NCBI GenBank assembly: GCA_002069885.1
Contig: MWCD01000008.1
Span: forward strand, 25,726-89,725
From: a bacterium ADurb.Bin236
GTDB taxonomy: Bacteria; UBP15; UBA6099
Direction: 5' to 3'
Length of the DNA stretch: 64,000 bases
Position numbers and translations under genes: made by a program. Positions 54,849-63,736 of the stretch are shown here, one piece after another (position 1 is the stretch's first letter; each line of letters begins with the position of its first letter). A model generated the notes under the pieces. That model was given only the letters and a program-made list of their open reading frames with translations. It had not been told where the DNA came from and searched no databases.

Positions 54849-56150
54849 ATGAAAACTAATCTGGCCCGTTTCGGCAATATCGATTTTTTAACAACCGCGC
54901 TCGCCGCAGGATACTGCGCCGTAGTCGGGATCCTTTTTTTCACGCCCGCAGGCGGCAGGCTTTTTGCGGGACATGTCTCTGTAAACCTTAACTACTACAG
55001 GAAGTTCGGGGAAGCGGCGGCGGCGGGATTGTTGCCATACCGGGACGTGGCCGTGGAGTATCCCCCGCTCGGAGCCGCATGGCTATGGGCTATGGCTCCG
55101 TTCTCAAAAGACCTCTACGTCTATTACGCAGTGTTTGCGGTCGGCATGTTCGCGGTGTCAGTCGCGGGACTTCTGGCCGCGCTCAAGCTGTCGGAGATAT
55201 TGGCCGGAGACGGCGCTAAAACATGCGCGAAGATTGCCGTCGCCGCCGCTTACACATTCATAATCCTCGCGGCAGGCCCGGTGGGCATGGTATCCCTCGA
55301 CTACATTCCGATGGCCCTTTCGGCATGGGCTATGGTCGAGCTTGCGCGGGGAAAACGCGTCCCGGCATTCGCGCTGCTCGCCGCCGCAACCGCCGCGAAG
55401 GGATTCCCCGTCGTTCTGCTTCCGCTTTTTCTGGCGGAAGCCGCGATGAAATCCGGCAAACGGGGCGCGCTCGAAGGCGCGGCGGCGTTCGTAGCCGTTT
55501 CGGCGCTTCTATTCGGCATCCCGGCGTTGTTGTCGCCGGACGGAGTGGCGGGGTCGTTCGCGTTCCACGCCGCGCGGGGCGTCGAAAAACATTCCGCATA
55601 CGGGGCCGTTCTGCTGACGCTCGGACTGGCCGGAGCGAACATTCCTCCGGCGATGGGAAACCTCTCATGGCCCCCCGGCGAGAGCGCGGCCACCGACCTA
55701 GCGATGAAGCTGTCCGCGTTCGCGCTGGCTCTGCTCGTTGCGCGCGCGTACGGGGCATACGCGACAGCTTTACAACGCAGACCCGCGCTCGCCCCCGAAG
55801 CGCCGGAGCCTGACACGCAGAGCGTCCGCCGCCTCCTCGTCGCCTCGGCGCTCATCCTGACGGCGGCGACAATCGGCTTCAAAATCTCATCCCCGCAATT
55901 CCTGTCGTGGTCGGCCCCCGCTCTGGCGGCTCTCGCGACTCAACGCAGGGGAATCCCCCGGCTCGCTTTGTTCGCCGCCGCCGGGTTCGCTTCTCAATGG
56001 CTGTTCCCGTGGAACTTCGACGCGCTCACGCACGGGTTCAAGGTTTCGACCGCATTCATGACGTCGCTCAAGACGGCGGCGCTGATAGGGATATACATTG
56101 ATCTCGCCGCGGACGCTGCCGGAAAAAAGCCCGGAGGCGCTGGCGCGTGA
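54849..56150 (+). CDS. GT87-like polytopic glycosyltransferase
   Basis: 433 residues with about ten membrane helices. The first periplasmic loop has NLNYYRKFGEAAAAGLLPY and DVAVEYPPLGAAW, the signature of the GT87/DUF2029 family of polyprenyl-phosphate-mannose-using transferases. The start ATG at 54849 follows a non-coding stretch; an upstream TTG frame lacks support. The stop overlaps the start of the next gene (GTGA). It probably mannosylates a lipid or glycan on the outer face of the inner membrane. The acceptor is unknown. Confidence 0.75.
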   Translation: MKTNLARFGNIDFLTTALAAGYCAVVGILFFTPAGGRLFAGHVSVNLNYYRKFGEAAAAGLLPYRDVAVEYPPLGAAWLWAMAPFSKDLYVYYAVFAVGMFAVSVAGLLAALKLSEILAGDGAKTCAKIAVAAAYTFIILAAGPVGMVSLDYIPMALSAWAMVELARGKRVPAFALLAAATAAKGFPVVLLPLFLAEAAMKSGKRGALEGAAAFVAVSALLFGIPALLSPDGVAGSFAFHAARGVEKHSAYGAVLLTLGLAGANIPPAMGNLSWPPGESAATDLAMKLSAFALALLVARAYGAYATALQRRPALAPEAPEPDTQSVRRLLVASALILTAATIGFKISSPQFLSWSAPALAALATQRRGIPRLALFAAAGFASQWLFPWNFDALTHGFKVSTAFMTSLKTAALIGIYIDLAADAAGKKPGGAGA

Positions 56151-58495
56151 AAACCCGCCTGTCCGCGGCTATAAGCGGTTTCTGCGCGATGGTCGCGCAA
56201 CTGGCCCTGACCCGCGAGCTTATCGTCGTCAGCCTCGGAGACGAGCTGAGCGTCGGGCTGGCGCTGTTCGCTTGGATGGCGTGGGCGGCGGCGGGCAGCG
56301 CGGCGGGCGGCCTCTTCTTCCGCTCACGCAGGCCCGCTCCCTCTTCAGCCGGATTCCTTCTCATTCTTCAAGGCGCTCTCGCCCCGGCTTCAATCGCGCT
56401 CGCTCGCGCGCAAGGCCCTCTGTTCGGATATCTTCGCGGCGAGGCCGTCCCGGTAGAAATCGTCGCCCTCATGGCGCTCGTCACTCTGGGGCCTCTCTGT
56501 TTTGTTCACGGATTCCTGTTTCCCGCGCTCAGCGCGCTGGAAGACCGTCCGCTGATGTCCGGCGCGGCGGGCAGAATGTTTGCGTGGGACACCGGCGGAG
56601 CGGTCGCAGGCGGGATGACGTTCTGTTTCATCCTCGCGCAGGCGACGACCCCTGTGACGTGCGCGGCTATGGCAGGCGGGATGTCCGCCATCATCGGCGC
56701 GTCGTGGTTGCAGAGGCGCGCGCGCCTTGCGGCGTGGTCCGCGCTCGCTGCCGCCGCGCTGCTTTCGCCCCTGTGGGCCGCTCCATCGGAAAACTTCCTT
56801 CGCTCGCTCTCGTGGGGCCGCCCGGCGGCGGACAGCCTAGAGTCCGGCTACGGCAACATCACCGTCCTCGACGACGGCGGACAGAAGGCTTTCTACGAGG
56901 GCGGGCGCGTCGCGGGCGTCACCCCGGACTTCGCCGTCGGCGAATACATGGCTCACGTCCCCCTGCTCTCACACCCAGCCCCTCGCTCCGCCATGTTCGC
57001 AGGAGTGGACGCGACGACGATCCGCGAAGCCCTCAACCACGGACTCGACCGCGTAGTCTGGGCGGAGCTTGACCCGGCGATGTTCGCCCTGCGGCGCAAA
57101 CACGCCCCTCCTGAGCTTGCGCCCGTCTTCGACGACTCGCGCGTCTTCCCTGCCGCCGTAGACCCGCGCCGCCTGCTCTCCCGCTCAAACGAAAAATTTG
57201 ATGTCATCGTCATCTCCTCCGCCCCCCCGGAAACCATCGTCCTCAACAGGATGTTCACCCGCGAGGCGTTCGACCTGATGAAGTCCCGCCTGAATGAAAA
57301 CGGAGTCCTCGCGATAACTGTCCCGTTCACGGAGAATTACATGTCCGAACACGAGGCGGCGCTGCTTGCGGGCACGCTCATGGCGGCGGCTCCTGAGTTG
57401 CGGCACGGCAACACGACTCCGCCGGTCGAACCTGCCCGCGCCCCCTTCTTCTTCATAATCGGACAGAAGCCGCTGTTGATAATAAGCCGCGACGGAGCGC
57501 CCGCCCCGACGCCAGAAGAAGCCGCCGCCAGATTCCGCTCCCGCGGCTTGGTTTCCGAGCGCTTCACGGCGGACACCGCCGCGTTCTTGTTCGACCCCCG
57601 ACGCGCAGAAGCCGCTCTCATGCAGTTCAGCGACGACCCGATGGAACATCTAATGGCGGCGGACAAAACGGCGGCGGCGGCGCGATGGCTGACGTCCAGA
57701 CCCGGCGCGGCCCCTAACTCCGACCTATCTCCCAATGCCGTATTCCTCAAGAACAAGCTGTCGGCCGGAATGTATAAGTCCATGCCCGCTGCGGCGGTTC
57801 TGGACGCGGTCGGCAACGCGAACACGCCCCGCGCGCGACGGACAGCGGCGCTCGTCCTTTTGGCTTTGGCGGCCCTACTCGCGGCGGCCTCGGCGAAATC
57901 CCCCGCCGCCCGCGCCGCAGCCGCCCACTTCACAACCGCAGCCGCCGGAGCGGTAGCCCTCATCGTCGTTCTCGTCGTCGTCTTTCTCTTTCAGATATCT
58001 TTCGGCGTCGTCTATCAGTATCTCGGACTTGTGAACGCGGCTTATCTGGCGGGATGCGCGGCGGGAGCCGGAACGATGTCGCGCGCGCGGCGCGAAGACC
58101 TGCGAAGAGGCCCAGCGGCGCTCGGCGCGGCAGCCCTCGGCTTGTGCGCCGCCACAGCTGCCCTCCCCGCGGTTTACACTGCGGCCTCCTCAGCATCCCC
58201 CTCATTCGCCGCCTTGACCCTCTTCGGCTTTGCCATCGTCTGCGGCTTTTGCTCAGGAGCAATATTCCCGCTTGCCGTCGAAAGAGTCAGGCCCGCGCGG
58301 CGGCATGCCGGAGCCGCGCTCGAAACCTCCGCCGCAGGCTCGCTCTATTTCGCCGACCTTGCAGGCGCATGCGCCGCCGCCCTCCTCTCAGGCTCCTTCC
58401 TTATCCCCACCCTCGGCGCGTTCGGTGCCCTTTACGCCGCCTCCATACTCTGCCTCGCCGCTTTCGCCGCCTCCATATCCCCCGCGCCCCGCTGA
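56147..58495 (+). CDS. membrane protein with degenerate spermidine-synthase-like domain
   Basis: 782 residues, GTG start four bases inside the previous gene, with GGAGG upstream. About six helices (1-210), a soluble domain (about 220-510), then about seven helices. The soluble part follows the spermidine-synthase order (YGNITVLDDGGQKAFYEGGR, then FDVIVISSAPPETIVLNRMFTREAF), but key sites are altered. The GGGDG nucleotide loop reads FAGVDATTIREAL, and the catalytic Asp of the DSSDP motif is missing (ISSAPP). It therefore probably does not make polyamines. Fused membrane/SpeE-like proteins of this kind are common and of unknown function. Translational coupling to the GT87-like gene hints at a joint role in the envelope. 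Confidence 0.8.
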   Translation: MKTRLSAAISGFCAMVAQLALTRELIVVSLGDELSVGLALFAWMAWAAAGSAAGGLFFRSRRPAPSSAGFLLILQGALAPASIALARAQGPLFGYLRGEAVPVEIVALMALVTLGPLCFVHGFLFPALSALEDRPLMSGAAGRMFAWDTGGAVAGGMTFCFILAQATTPVTCAAMAGGMSAIIGASWLQRRARLAAWSALAAAALLSPLWAAPSENFLRSLSWGRPAADSLESGYGNITVLDDGGQKAFYEGGRVAGVTPDFAVGEYMAHVPLLSHPAPRSAMFAGVDATTIREALNHGLDRVVWAELDPAMFALRRKHAPPELAPVFDDSRVFPAAVDPRRLLSRSNEKFDVIVISSAPPETIVLNRMFTREAFDLMKSRLNENGVLAITVPFTENYMSEHEAALLAGTLMAAAPELRHGNTTPPVEPARAPFFFIIGQKPLLIISRDGAPAPTPEEAAARFRSRGLVSERFTADTAAFLFDPRRAEAALMQFSDDPMEHLMAADKTAAAARWLTSRPGAAPNSDLSPNAVFLKNKLSAGMYKSMPAAAVLDAVGNANTPRARRTAALVLLALAALLAAASAKSPAARAAAAHFTTAAAGAVALIVVLVVVFLFQISFGVVYQYLGLVNAAYLAGCAAGAGTMSRARREDLRRGPAALGAAALGLCAATAALPAVYTAASSASPSFAALTLFGFAIVCGFCSGAIFPLAVERVRPARRHAGAALETSAAGSLYFADLAGACAAALLSGSFLIPTLGAFGALYAASILCLAAFAASISPAPR

Positions 58496-58650
58496 CGCCG
58501 CGCGCATCCTCTAAGAAAACCGTGGAGCATCCGCCTTCTTCACCCCGTTATTTCAGATAATCAATTCAACCGAACCATGAAGAAAATGTTAGTTGCTATA
58601 ACTAAGCGACAGTGATAACAACATCATGTCGATTGAAAGCTTCAAAACAA

Positions 58651-58678
58651 TTGCGGAAATATTCAGGATTGATATAAT
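58651..58678 (+). promoter_or_regulatory. sigma-70-like promoter of the cyclase operon
   Basis: TTGCGG (58651-58656), 16 bp, TATAAT (58673-58678). It lies inside the frame that could start at 58626, so it supports the later cyclase start at 58725. Confidence 0.6.
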
Positions 58679-58724
58679 TGTCCAAATATATAGTTTCGGA
58701 TGTCACCATAAAAGGTGCGTTTCA

Positions 58725-60260
58725 ATGGATAATACAAACTCCATTGTCAACGTTTCAGACAGTCGCCGCTGGGCGCTGATCTTATTTGAAGTCGCTTTTT
58801 GTTACGTTATTATTTATGTTTCAGCTTTGCAAGATTGGCCAAAACATGAATACTATCGTTTTTTGGTTCTCTTCCCGCTTTATCAGTTTGGAGTTGTTTT
58901 CGGGTATATTGGCGGCGTTATCGGAAGTATTGTGACAACTCTGTTGTTTTTGCCGCTTATACCGTTAGATCCTTCGATAGCAAAGGACTCCACAACAGAA
59001 TATCCCTCTGTTGCAGGCATGATAATATTCTTCAATCTTTTCGGCGTCTTCATAGGCGGCGTTATAGGAAAAGGAAGAAAGACCCACAAAGAGCTTTCCT
59101 TGCTCTCGATCGTATCGGATAATATCGCCAAAGAGACAAATGAACGGGCTGTCATGCTTCAACTAATGAAAGAATCTATGGCGCTGTTGGAAGCGGAATG
59201 CGCGGCGGTTCTCATACGCATTGATGCCGACAACGATCCAGCTTCATGGACGATGCTCGGCATAAATCGCCATATGGCTAATGAAGCAGCGATTGCGACT
59301 TTTGCTCCTTCCCATCCGTTGGTCTGGGCGGCAAAGAATAACAAGCGTCTGGCAACCAACGGAGCTGGGCTCGACGAACGATTTGAACCGCATGCCGTAA
59401 TAGGGCGTTTGAAGTCTGTAATGGTTTTTCCGGTGGCTTTTAAAAATGATGTTAACGGCGCGTTGATGGTTGCCGGAAGAAAATCTGGAGAGACTTATTC
59501 TGAAAACGACATGACGCTTGTGAGTTTTTTAGCAGACACGGCCGGCGACACAATATTCAATATGGCACAGGAAAGAAAACGACAGATGGAAAAAATGCGA
59601 GAGGAGCGCATGAAAGAACTTTTCTCGCGCTTTGTTTCAACATCTGTCGCCGAATATGTTTTGGGCAATCCAGACCTGATGAAAGGCCAATGGAGGGAAG
59701 TGACGGCGTTGGTGTCCGATATAAGGGACTTCACGAGTATTTCCGAGCGTTTAACGCCGAGGCAGGTGGTCGAGCAACTTAATGAATATTTCACGGCCAT
59801 AGTGGATGTCATATTTGAAAAGAAAGGGACGATTGACAAATACATCGGAGACTGTGTCATCGCTTACTGGGGGGCGCCATTGCCGGATGACGACCATGCG
59901 ATTCATGCCGCAGAGGCGGCTGTGAATATAATCGCAGAGATTGAATCTTTGAATAGAAAGTGGAAGTCTGCCGGGAAACCGCTTTTCAACGCGGGAATCG
60001 CCCTTCACACTTGCCCTGTCCTGATGAGCAGTCTTGGGGATGAGCGCAGAAGAGTGTTTACCATCATGGGAAAAGAAGTTGAGAAAGTGGTTTCAATAGA
60101 ATCTCTCACAAAAACGCACAAGACGAAAATCATCGCGACTAAGGCTACCGCAGACCTTATTTCAAGCCGTTTCGCGATAAATAAACTGCCTGAGCTCGAA
60201 ATGGTCAAATACGGCGACCTTTTCGAGATTCCTATCCCGGGAGGCTGCGCAACACAGTAA
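58725..60260 (+). CDS. membrane class III nucleotidyl cyclase with GAF domain, Asn/Arg lost
   Basis: 511 residues from the ATG at 58725 (AAAGGTG upstream, promoter just before). Four or so membrane helices (about 15-130) of a DUF4118-like type, a GAF-like domain (about 150-290) and a class III cyclase domain. The two metal aspartates are present, Asp332 in VSDIRDFTS and Asp376 in DKYIGDCVIAYWG, with substrate Lys372 and Thr446. The transition-state residues are not: the canonical GDxVNxxxR reads GKEVEKVVS, giving Glu453 for Asn and Ser457 for Arg. A homodimer should be inactive or very weak. It is the first gene of a four-gene run (4-base gap, then overlaps) that ends with a second cyclase of opposite defects. 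Confidence 0.88.
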   Translation: MDNTNSIVNVSDSRRWALILFEVAFCYVIIYVSALQDWPKHEYYRFLVLFPLYQFGVVFGYIGGVIGSIVTTLLFLPLIPLDPSIAKDSTTEYPSVAGMIIFFNLFGVFIGGVIGKGRKTHKELSLLSIVSDNIAKETNERAVMLQLMKESMALLEAECAAVLIRIDADNDPASWTMLGINRHMANEAAIATFAPSHPLVWAAKNNKRLATNGAGLDERFEPHAVIGRLKSVMVFPVAFKNDVNGALMVAGRKSGETYSENDMTLVSFLADTAGDTIFNMAQERKRQMEKMREERMKELFSRFVSTSVAEYVLGNPDLMKGQWREVTALVSDIRDFTSISERLTPRQVVEQLNEYFTAIVDVIFEKKGTIDKYIGDCVIAYWGAPLPDDDHAIHAAEAAVNIIAEIESLNRKWKSAGKPLFNAGIALHTCPVLMSSLGDERRRVFTIMGKEVEKVVSIESLTKTHKTKIIATKATADLISSRFAINKLPELEMVKYGDLFEIPIPGGCATQ

Positions 60261-60264
60261 AACA

Positions 60265-61113
60265 ATGCTTGTCCGCCTAGAGAAAACCGAGAAGTTCTAC
60301 CCGGGTTTTCAGAGGGTAAGGCTTCTATCTGATAAAACATTTCTGATTGTATTGACGGCTTTTGTTTCATGGGCCGTTATAGTGTCGATGTTTATGTTTT
60401 TTGTCAAAGGACGGTCAAGAGAATCAGTATACGTTTGGGTAACTATATTATTTCTTACCCCGATGATTATCTCGCACCTTGGCGGACTTTCTCGAGCCGG
60501 GTGGTTATGGTTCATCGGACTTTCACTCTTCAGCGGCGTCGGATTGATGCCGGCAATTCACCGTCAAATATATATATACATATTCCTTTGTTTTCCTCCT
60601 TTTATTGTGTGTTTATATATGTTCCACAGAACAAATCCGCAGATTATCAAATCCCTTGGGTATCTTGCCTCCCCTCAATTAGCCAAAGAAATTGCTATTT
60701 CGTTGCTGACGGTAGCTGTTTTTATAGTGCTGACTTATTATGCGGTTGTCGTGAATGACGTTTATAAAATAGTTTTTCTGGGTTTTCAGGAATACGTTAT
60801 GTATTCATTAATTTGTCTGCTGACATACGGTGTATATTATGGGGCGATGTATGGCATGTTGACACAAAAGTTATTGAACTATGGGATCGTAGCATTGCAT
60901 CCCATCGCAATAAACTGCGTGCTTTTATTTTTGCTATGGGCCCCAAATGCAATCGGATACGACAACACGGGCAAGGCGTTGACAGGCGTAGTGAGCGTGT
61001 GCGTAGTATCGCAATTTGTCCTTGGCATCGCATTTTATTTTTGCCGTTCGACAAGGATGCTTCTGTTCTCATATTGGATTTACTATCTGTTCTATAAATC
61101 GCTGGTGACATGA
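60265..61113 (+). CDS. membrane protein resembling a degenerate CPBP fold
   Basis: 282 residues with about eight membrane helices. The helix pattern of the last 140 residues resembles the CPBP (CAAX protease/bacteriocin-processing) family. A helix stands where the EE-R motif belongs, then CVLLFLLWAPN (compare the usual FxxxH, here Trp for His), and the final helix FSYWIYYLFYK without the conserved His/Asn. No catalytic residue of that family remains. It overlaps the next gene by four bases (ATGA). It may be a sensor or assembly partner for the flanking cyclases. The CPBP suggestion is by pattern only. Confidence 0.6.
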   Translation: MLVRLEKTEKFYPGFQRVRLLSDKTFLIVLTAFVSWAVIVSMFMFFVKGRSRESVYVWVTILFLTPMIISHLGGLSRAGWLWFIGLSLFSGVGLMPAIHRQIYIYIFLCFPPFIVCLYMFHRTNPQIIKSLGYLASPQLAKEIAISLLTVAVFIVLTYYAVVVNDVYKIVFLGFQEYVMYSLICLLTYGVYYGAMYGMLTQKLLNYGIVALHPIAINCVLLFLLWAPNAIGYDNTGKALTGVVSVCVVSQFVLGIAFYFCRSTRMLLFSYWIYYLFYKSLVT

Positions 61114-62021
61114 TGTTTGATACTGAGTTCGACAACGGCAACAGACGCGCCTGCGATATGAAATCGCTCGGTGATATTAAGCTTGCGGGCTCCCCTTATG
61201 CGGGCTGGACCACGTACCGCCTTTTCAAGGATGGCTTTTTCATCAAGGCGCTGCTTCTGATGCTTTGTTGCGGCGGAATAACGGGCTTTCTCCAGTTTTT
61301 TTATATGGTTGGTAAAATACCGGTTTTTGTCAAAGACTTGTTTAGCCTTACAATTTATATCGGCCTTTATGCGGGAAGCATGTGGCTTATTCGATTTCTT
61401 AATAAAAAAATACTTGTCTTAATATTTGTAAACGCTGCCATTATAGTGGTTTGGCAGAATATCATATTTTACAAACAACCTTTATTCGCGTCGTTCACGA
61501 TTATTGTGACTTTATGGCTCGCGTTCTATTTAACATGGACAGAACCGGAAATAATGGCGAATTTCGGGCTGAGGAAAAACCGGATAGCGGCAGATTTAGC
61601 AATGGCTTTGATTCTGTCTGCTATTATCACGGTTTACACGATTCTCGGTTTTAAAGCTTATGGTTACACCTTCAAAGTAGACCCTTTGAGGATGGCCGCT
61701 CACGCTGCTTTGGCGGGCGATTATGTGGTTGTTTTTTCATTTGTTTACCTTGTTTGGAATCGTCTTTTAAACAAAGGCCTATCGCTAATCGGCCTTATAC
61801 TTGTGTCGTCTACGCTTGTAATGTTTTTTCAGGCCCCAACGCTTATTGCGGCATATTGGGCGGGGGATTTAAGCGGCGCACGCTTTGCGCTTGCCTTTGT
61901 GTCGTCCGCTATGCTTTTTGTTTTATTAATTTGGACAACTTTCAGAACCATGAAAAATCCTTTTCCAGCGGCTATCATGATGACCGTTATTCATGAGATT
62001 CTTGTCATGGCGGGAGCATAG
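61110..62021 (+). CDS. second membrane protein resembling a degenerate CPBP fold
   Basis: 303 residues. A soluble N-terminus of about 45 residues (DMKSLGDIKLAGSPYAGW) is followed by about eight helices. The C-terminal half again has CPBP-like order: VVVFSFVYLVWNRLLNKG where EExxxR is expected, then SSTLVMFFQAPT (Gln for His), then AAIMMTVIHEILVMAG, which retains one His. It looks like a diverged relative of the preceding gene. Its stop shares one base with the GTG start of the second cyclase, so translation is coupled. Function unknown. Confidence 0.6.
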   Translation: MMFDTEFDNGNRRACDMKSLGDIKLAGSPYAGWTTYRLFKDGFFIKALLLMLCCGGITGFLQFFYMVGKIPVFVKDLFSLTIYIGLYAGSMWLIRFLNKKILVLIFVNAAIIVVWQNIIFYKQPLFASFTIIVTLWLAFYLTWTEPEIMANFGLRKNRIAADLAMALILSAIITVYTILGFKAYGYTFKVDPLRMAAHAALAGDYVVVFSFVYLVWNRLLNKGLSLIGLILVSSTLVMFFQAPTLIAAYWAGDLSGARFALAFVSSAMLFVLLIWTTFRTMKNPFPAAIMMTVIHEILVMAGA

Positions 62022-63475
62022 TGAGGAAAATCATCTTTCTTGCTGTAGCGTCGGCGGCATGTCTCGCATGCATCGGCATGGCGCATTATTTTGATGTGCC
62101 AGCGAGAGAATGGACTAGACCGCTTATTTGTTTGCCTATTATTTACGCAGGAGTAGCTTTCCGGCGAATCGGGTCGATTGCGATTATGGCGGTTGTTATT
62201 GTTTTTCAAATGCCATTTATCATACTTCAGTTCAACCGTTTGCCTTCGTCCGGGGTGAATTACATTATAGCGACGCTGATTTCAGGACTCGCAGGCGTTT
62301 TTCTGGGCCATGTTATCCGTAGGGAAACGGCTCAAAGGTTCGTTGTCGCGCAGGGAGAAGAAGTTAAAAAATCAATCAGGAGAAGCGATGATGAAAATGC
62401 GGCCCTCTTATTATTGGAGCGTCAGTTCCGAGACTTCGGATGTTCAAACACGGTGGAGATATATCTTTTCGACGAACATGGCAACTTGAAGAATTATAAA
62501 GAAATGGAAGAGACGGCTCTGCCGATGAGGCACATTTACTATGATGTTGCCGCTAGCCGCGAGTTCATTGTCAGCAACTTTGTGCAAGAGGATTACCGTT
62601 TCAACCACTTTGGCCCTATGGAAGAAAAGGGATTGGTCAAAAATATTGCCGTGTTTCCCATAGAATATGGCGGGATTCCGCGCGGCGTTATTTCTGTTGT
62701 CAACAGCGCCCATGAGTATTTGAACGATGAGGCTGTTCATTTTTTGATTTCAGTTAAACAAAGCGTCGAAAGGATTCTGGAAATTGCGGAAAATCAAAGG
62801 TTGACCATACAAAGCGAAATTCAGCGCGAAAAAATTCGGAACACTTTCTCTTCTTATGTGTCCAGATCTGTTGCCGAGGAAATTCTGAAAGACCCTGACA
62901 AGGTCGATTTAGGCGGAACACTCCACGATGTGACTGTATTGTTCACCGAGGTGATTAATTTTCAGGAATTACAGGAAACGCTCGATCCCTCTGAGCTTGT
63001 CACGATGCTAAATGAGTATTTTTCTCTTTCAATTGACGCGGTGTTCGAGTTTGACGGCACTCTTGATAAGTTCATCGGCGACAATGTTATGGCGTTCTGG
63101 GGCGCGCCATTGCCCATGCCCGACTGTGAAATGAGGGCTTTGCATTGCGCCACAAGAATCCAGAAAAACATGGAACAACTCAACCAATCATGGAAGCAAC
63201 GAGGTAAAGAGAGATTCAACATTTGCGTCGGCATAAACTCCGGAAAAGCCATCGCAGGCAACATAGGAAGTATTAGAAGAATGGAATATACGGTCATAGG
63301 TGACACAGTAAATGTCACTGCTCGTATCAAAACCCTGTCAAAAACAAAGAACATTCCGATTCTGGTCAGTGAAAGCACATATACAAAAGTGAAAGACCAG
63401 TTCCGGTTCGGCGATAAGCTTCAAGCCGCCGTGAAGGGGAAAAGCGATATTATTACTGTTTACCAACTTCTTTAG
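62021..63475 (+). CDS. membrane class III nucleotidyl cyclase with GAF-like domain, first metal Asp changed
   Basis: 484 residues, GTG start. About three to four helices in the first 100 residues, a GAF-like domain (about 125-245), a coiled linker and a class III cyclase domain. Here the transition-state pair is intact, Asn431 and Arg435 in IGDTVNVTARIK, as are Lys350, Thr424 and the second metal site Asp354 (DKFIGDNVMAFWG). The first metal Asp is Glu310 (LFTEVINFQ for the usual LFSDIRGFT). Lys and Thr at the base-recognition positions suggest ATP as substrate. Its defects complement those of the cyclase at 58725-60260. A terminator-like hairpin overlaps its stop codon. Confidence 0.9.
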   Translation: MRKIIFLAVASAACLACIGMAHYFDVPAREWTRPLICLPIIYAGVAFRRIGSIAIMAVVIVFQMPFIILQFNRLPSSGVNYIIATLISGLAGVFLGHVIRRETAQRFVVAQGEEVKKSIRRSDDENAALLLLERQFRDFGCSNTVEIYLFDEHGNLKNYKEMEETALPMRHIYYDVAASREFIVSNFVQEDYRFNHFGPMEEKGLVKNIAVFPIEYGGIPRGVISVVNSAHEYLNDEAVHFLISVKQSVERILEIAENQRLTIQSEIQREKIRNTFSSYVSRSVAEEILKDPDKVDLGGTLHDVTVLFTEVINFQELQETLDPSELVTMLNEYFSLSIDAVFEFDGTLDKFIGDNVMAFWGAPLPMPDCEMRALHCATRIQKNMEQLNQSWKQRGKERFNICVGINSGKAIAGNIGSIRRMEYTVIGDTVNVTARIKTLSKTKNIPILVSESTYTKVKDQFRFGDKLQAAVKGKSDIITVYQLL

Positions 63476-63517
63476 TAATATATTTCCTGATACCGACCAT
63501 AGTCTAAAGATTTTTTT
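63469..63517 (+). terminator. possible terminator of the cyclase operon
   Basis: TCTTTAG (63469-63475) and CTAAAGA (63504-63510) can pair around a 28-nt loop with a small inner stem, followed by seven T residues (63511-63517). The large loop makes this moderate evidence. The rest of the gap to 63736 holds no gene I can support. Confidence 0.5.
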
Positions 63518-63736
63518 CAATTAGCTCAGTAATCACAGAATTTTCTAATATCGAGTTTGCACTAAAAACGTTTACGCATAAACGCTGGATGAGGCGGGAG
63601 ATGGAGCGCGCGCGGGTCGTTGCCGCGACGCGTGTTGTTGGCCGGGGCGTTTTTCATTAGTATTAATTAGCGCGCTCGTTTGGTTGCAACGCGCGGAAAT
63701 AGGGTCGGCGCGATTGTTAGTTGAGGAGGAGAAGAT

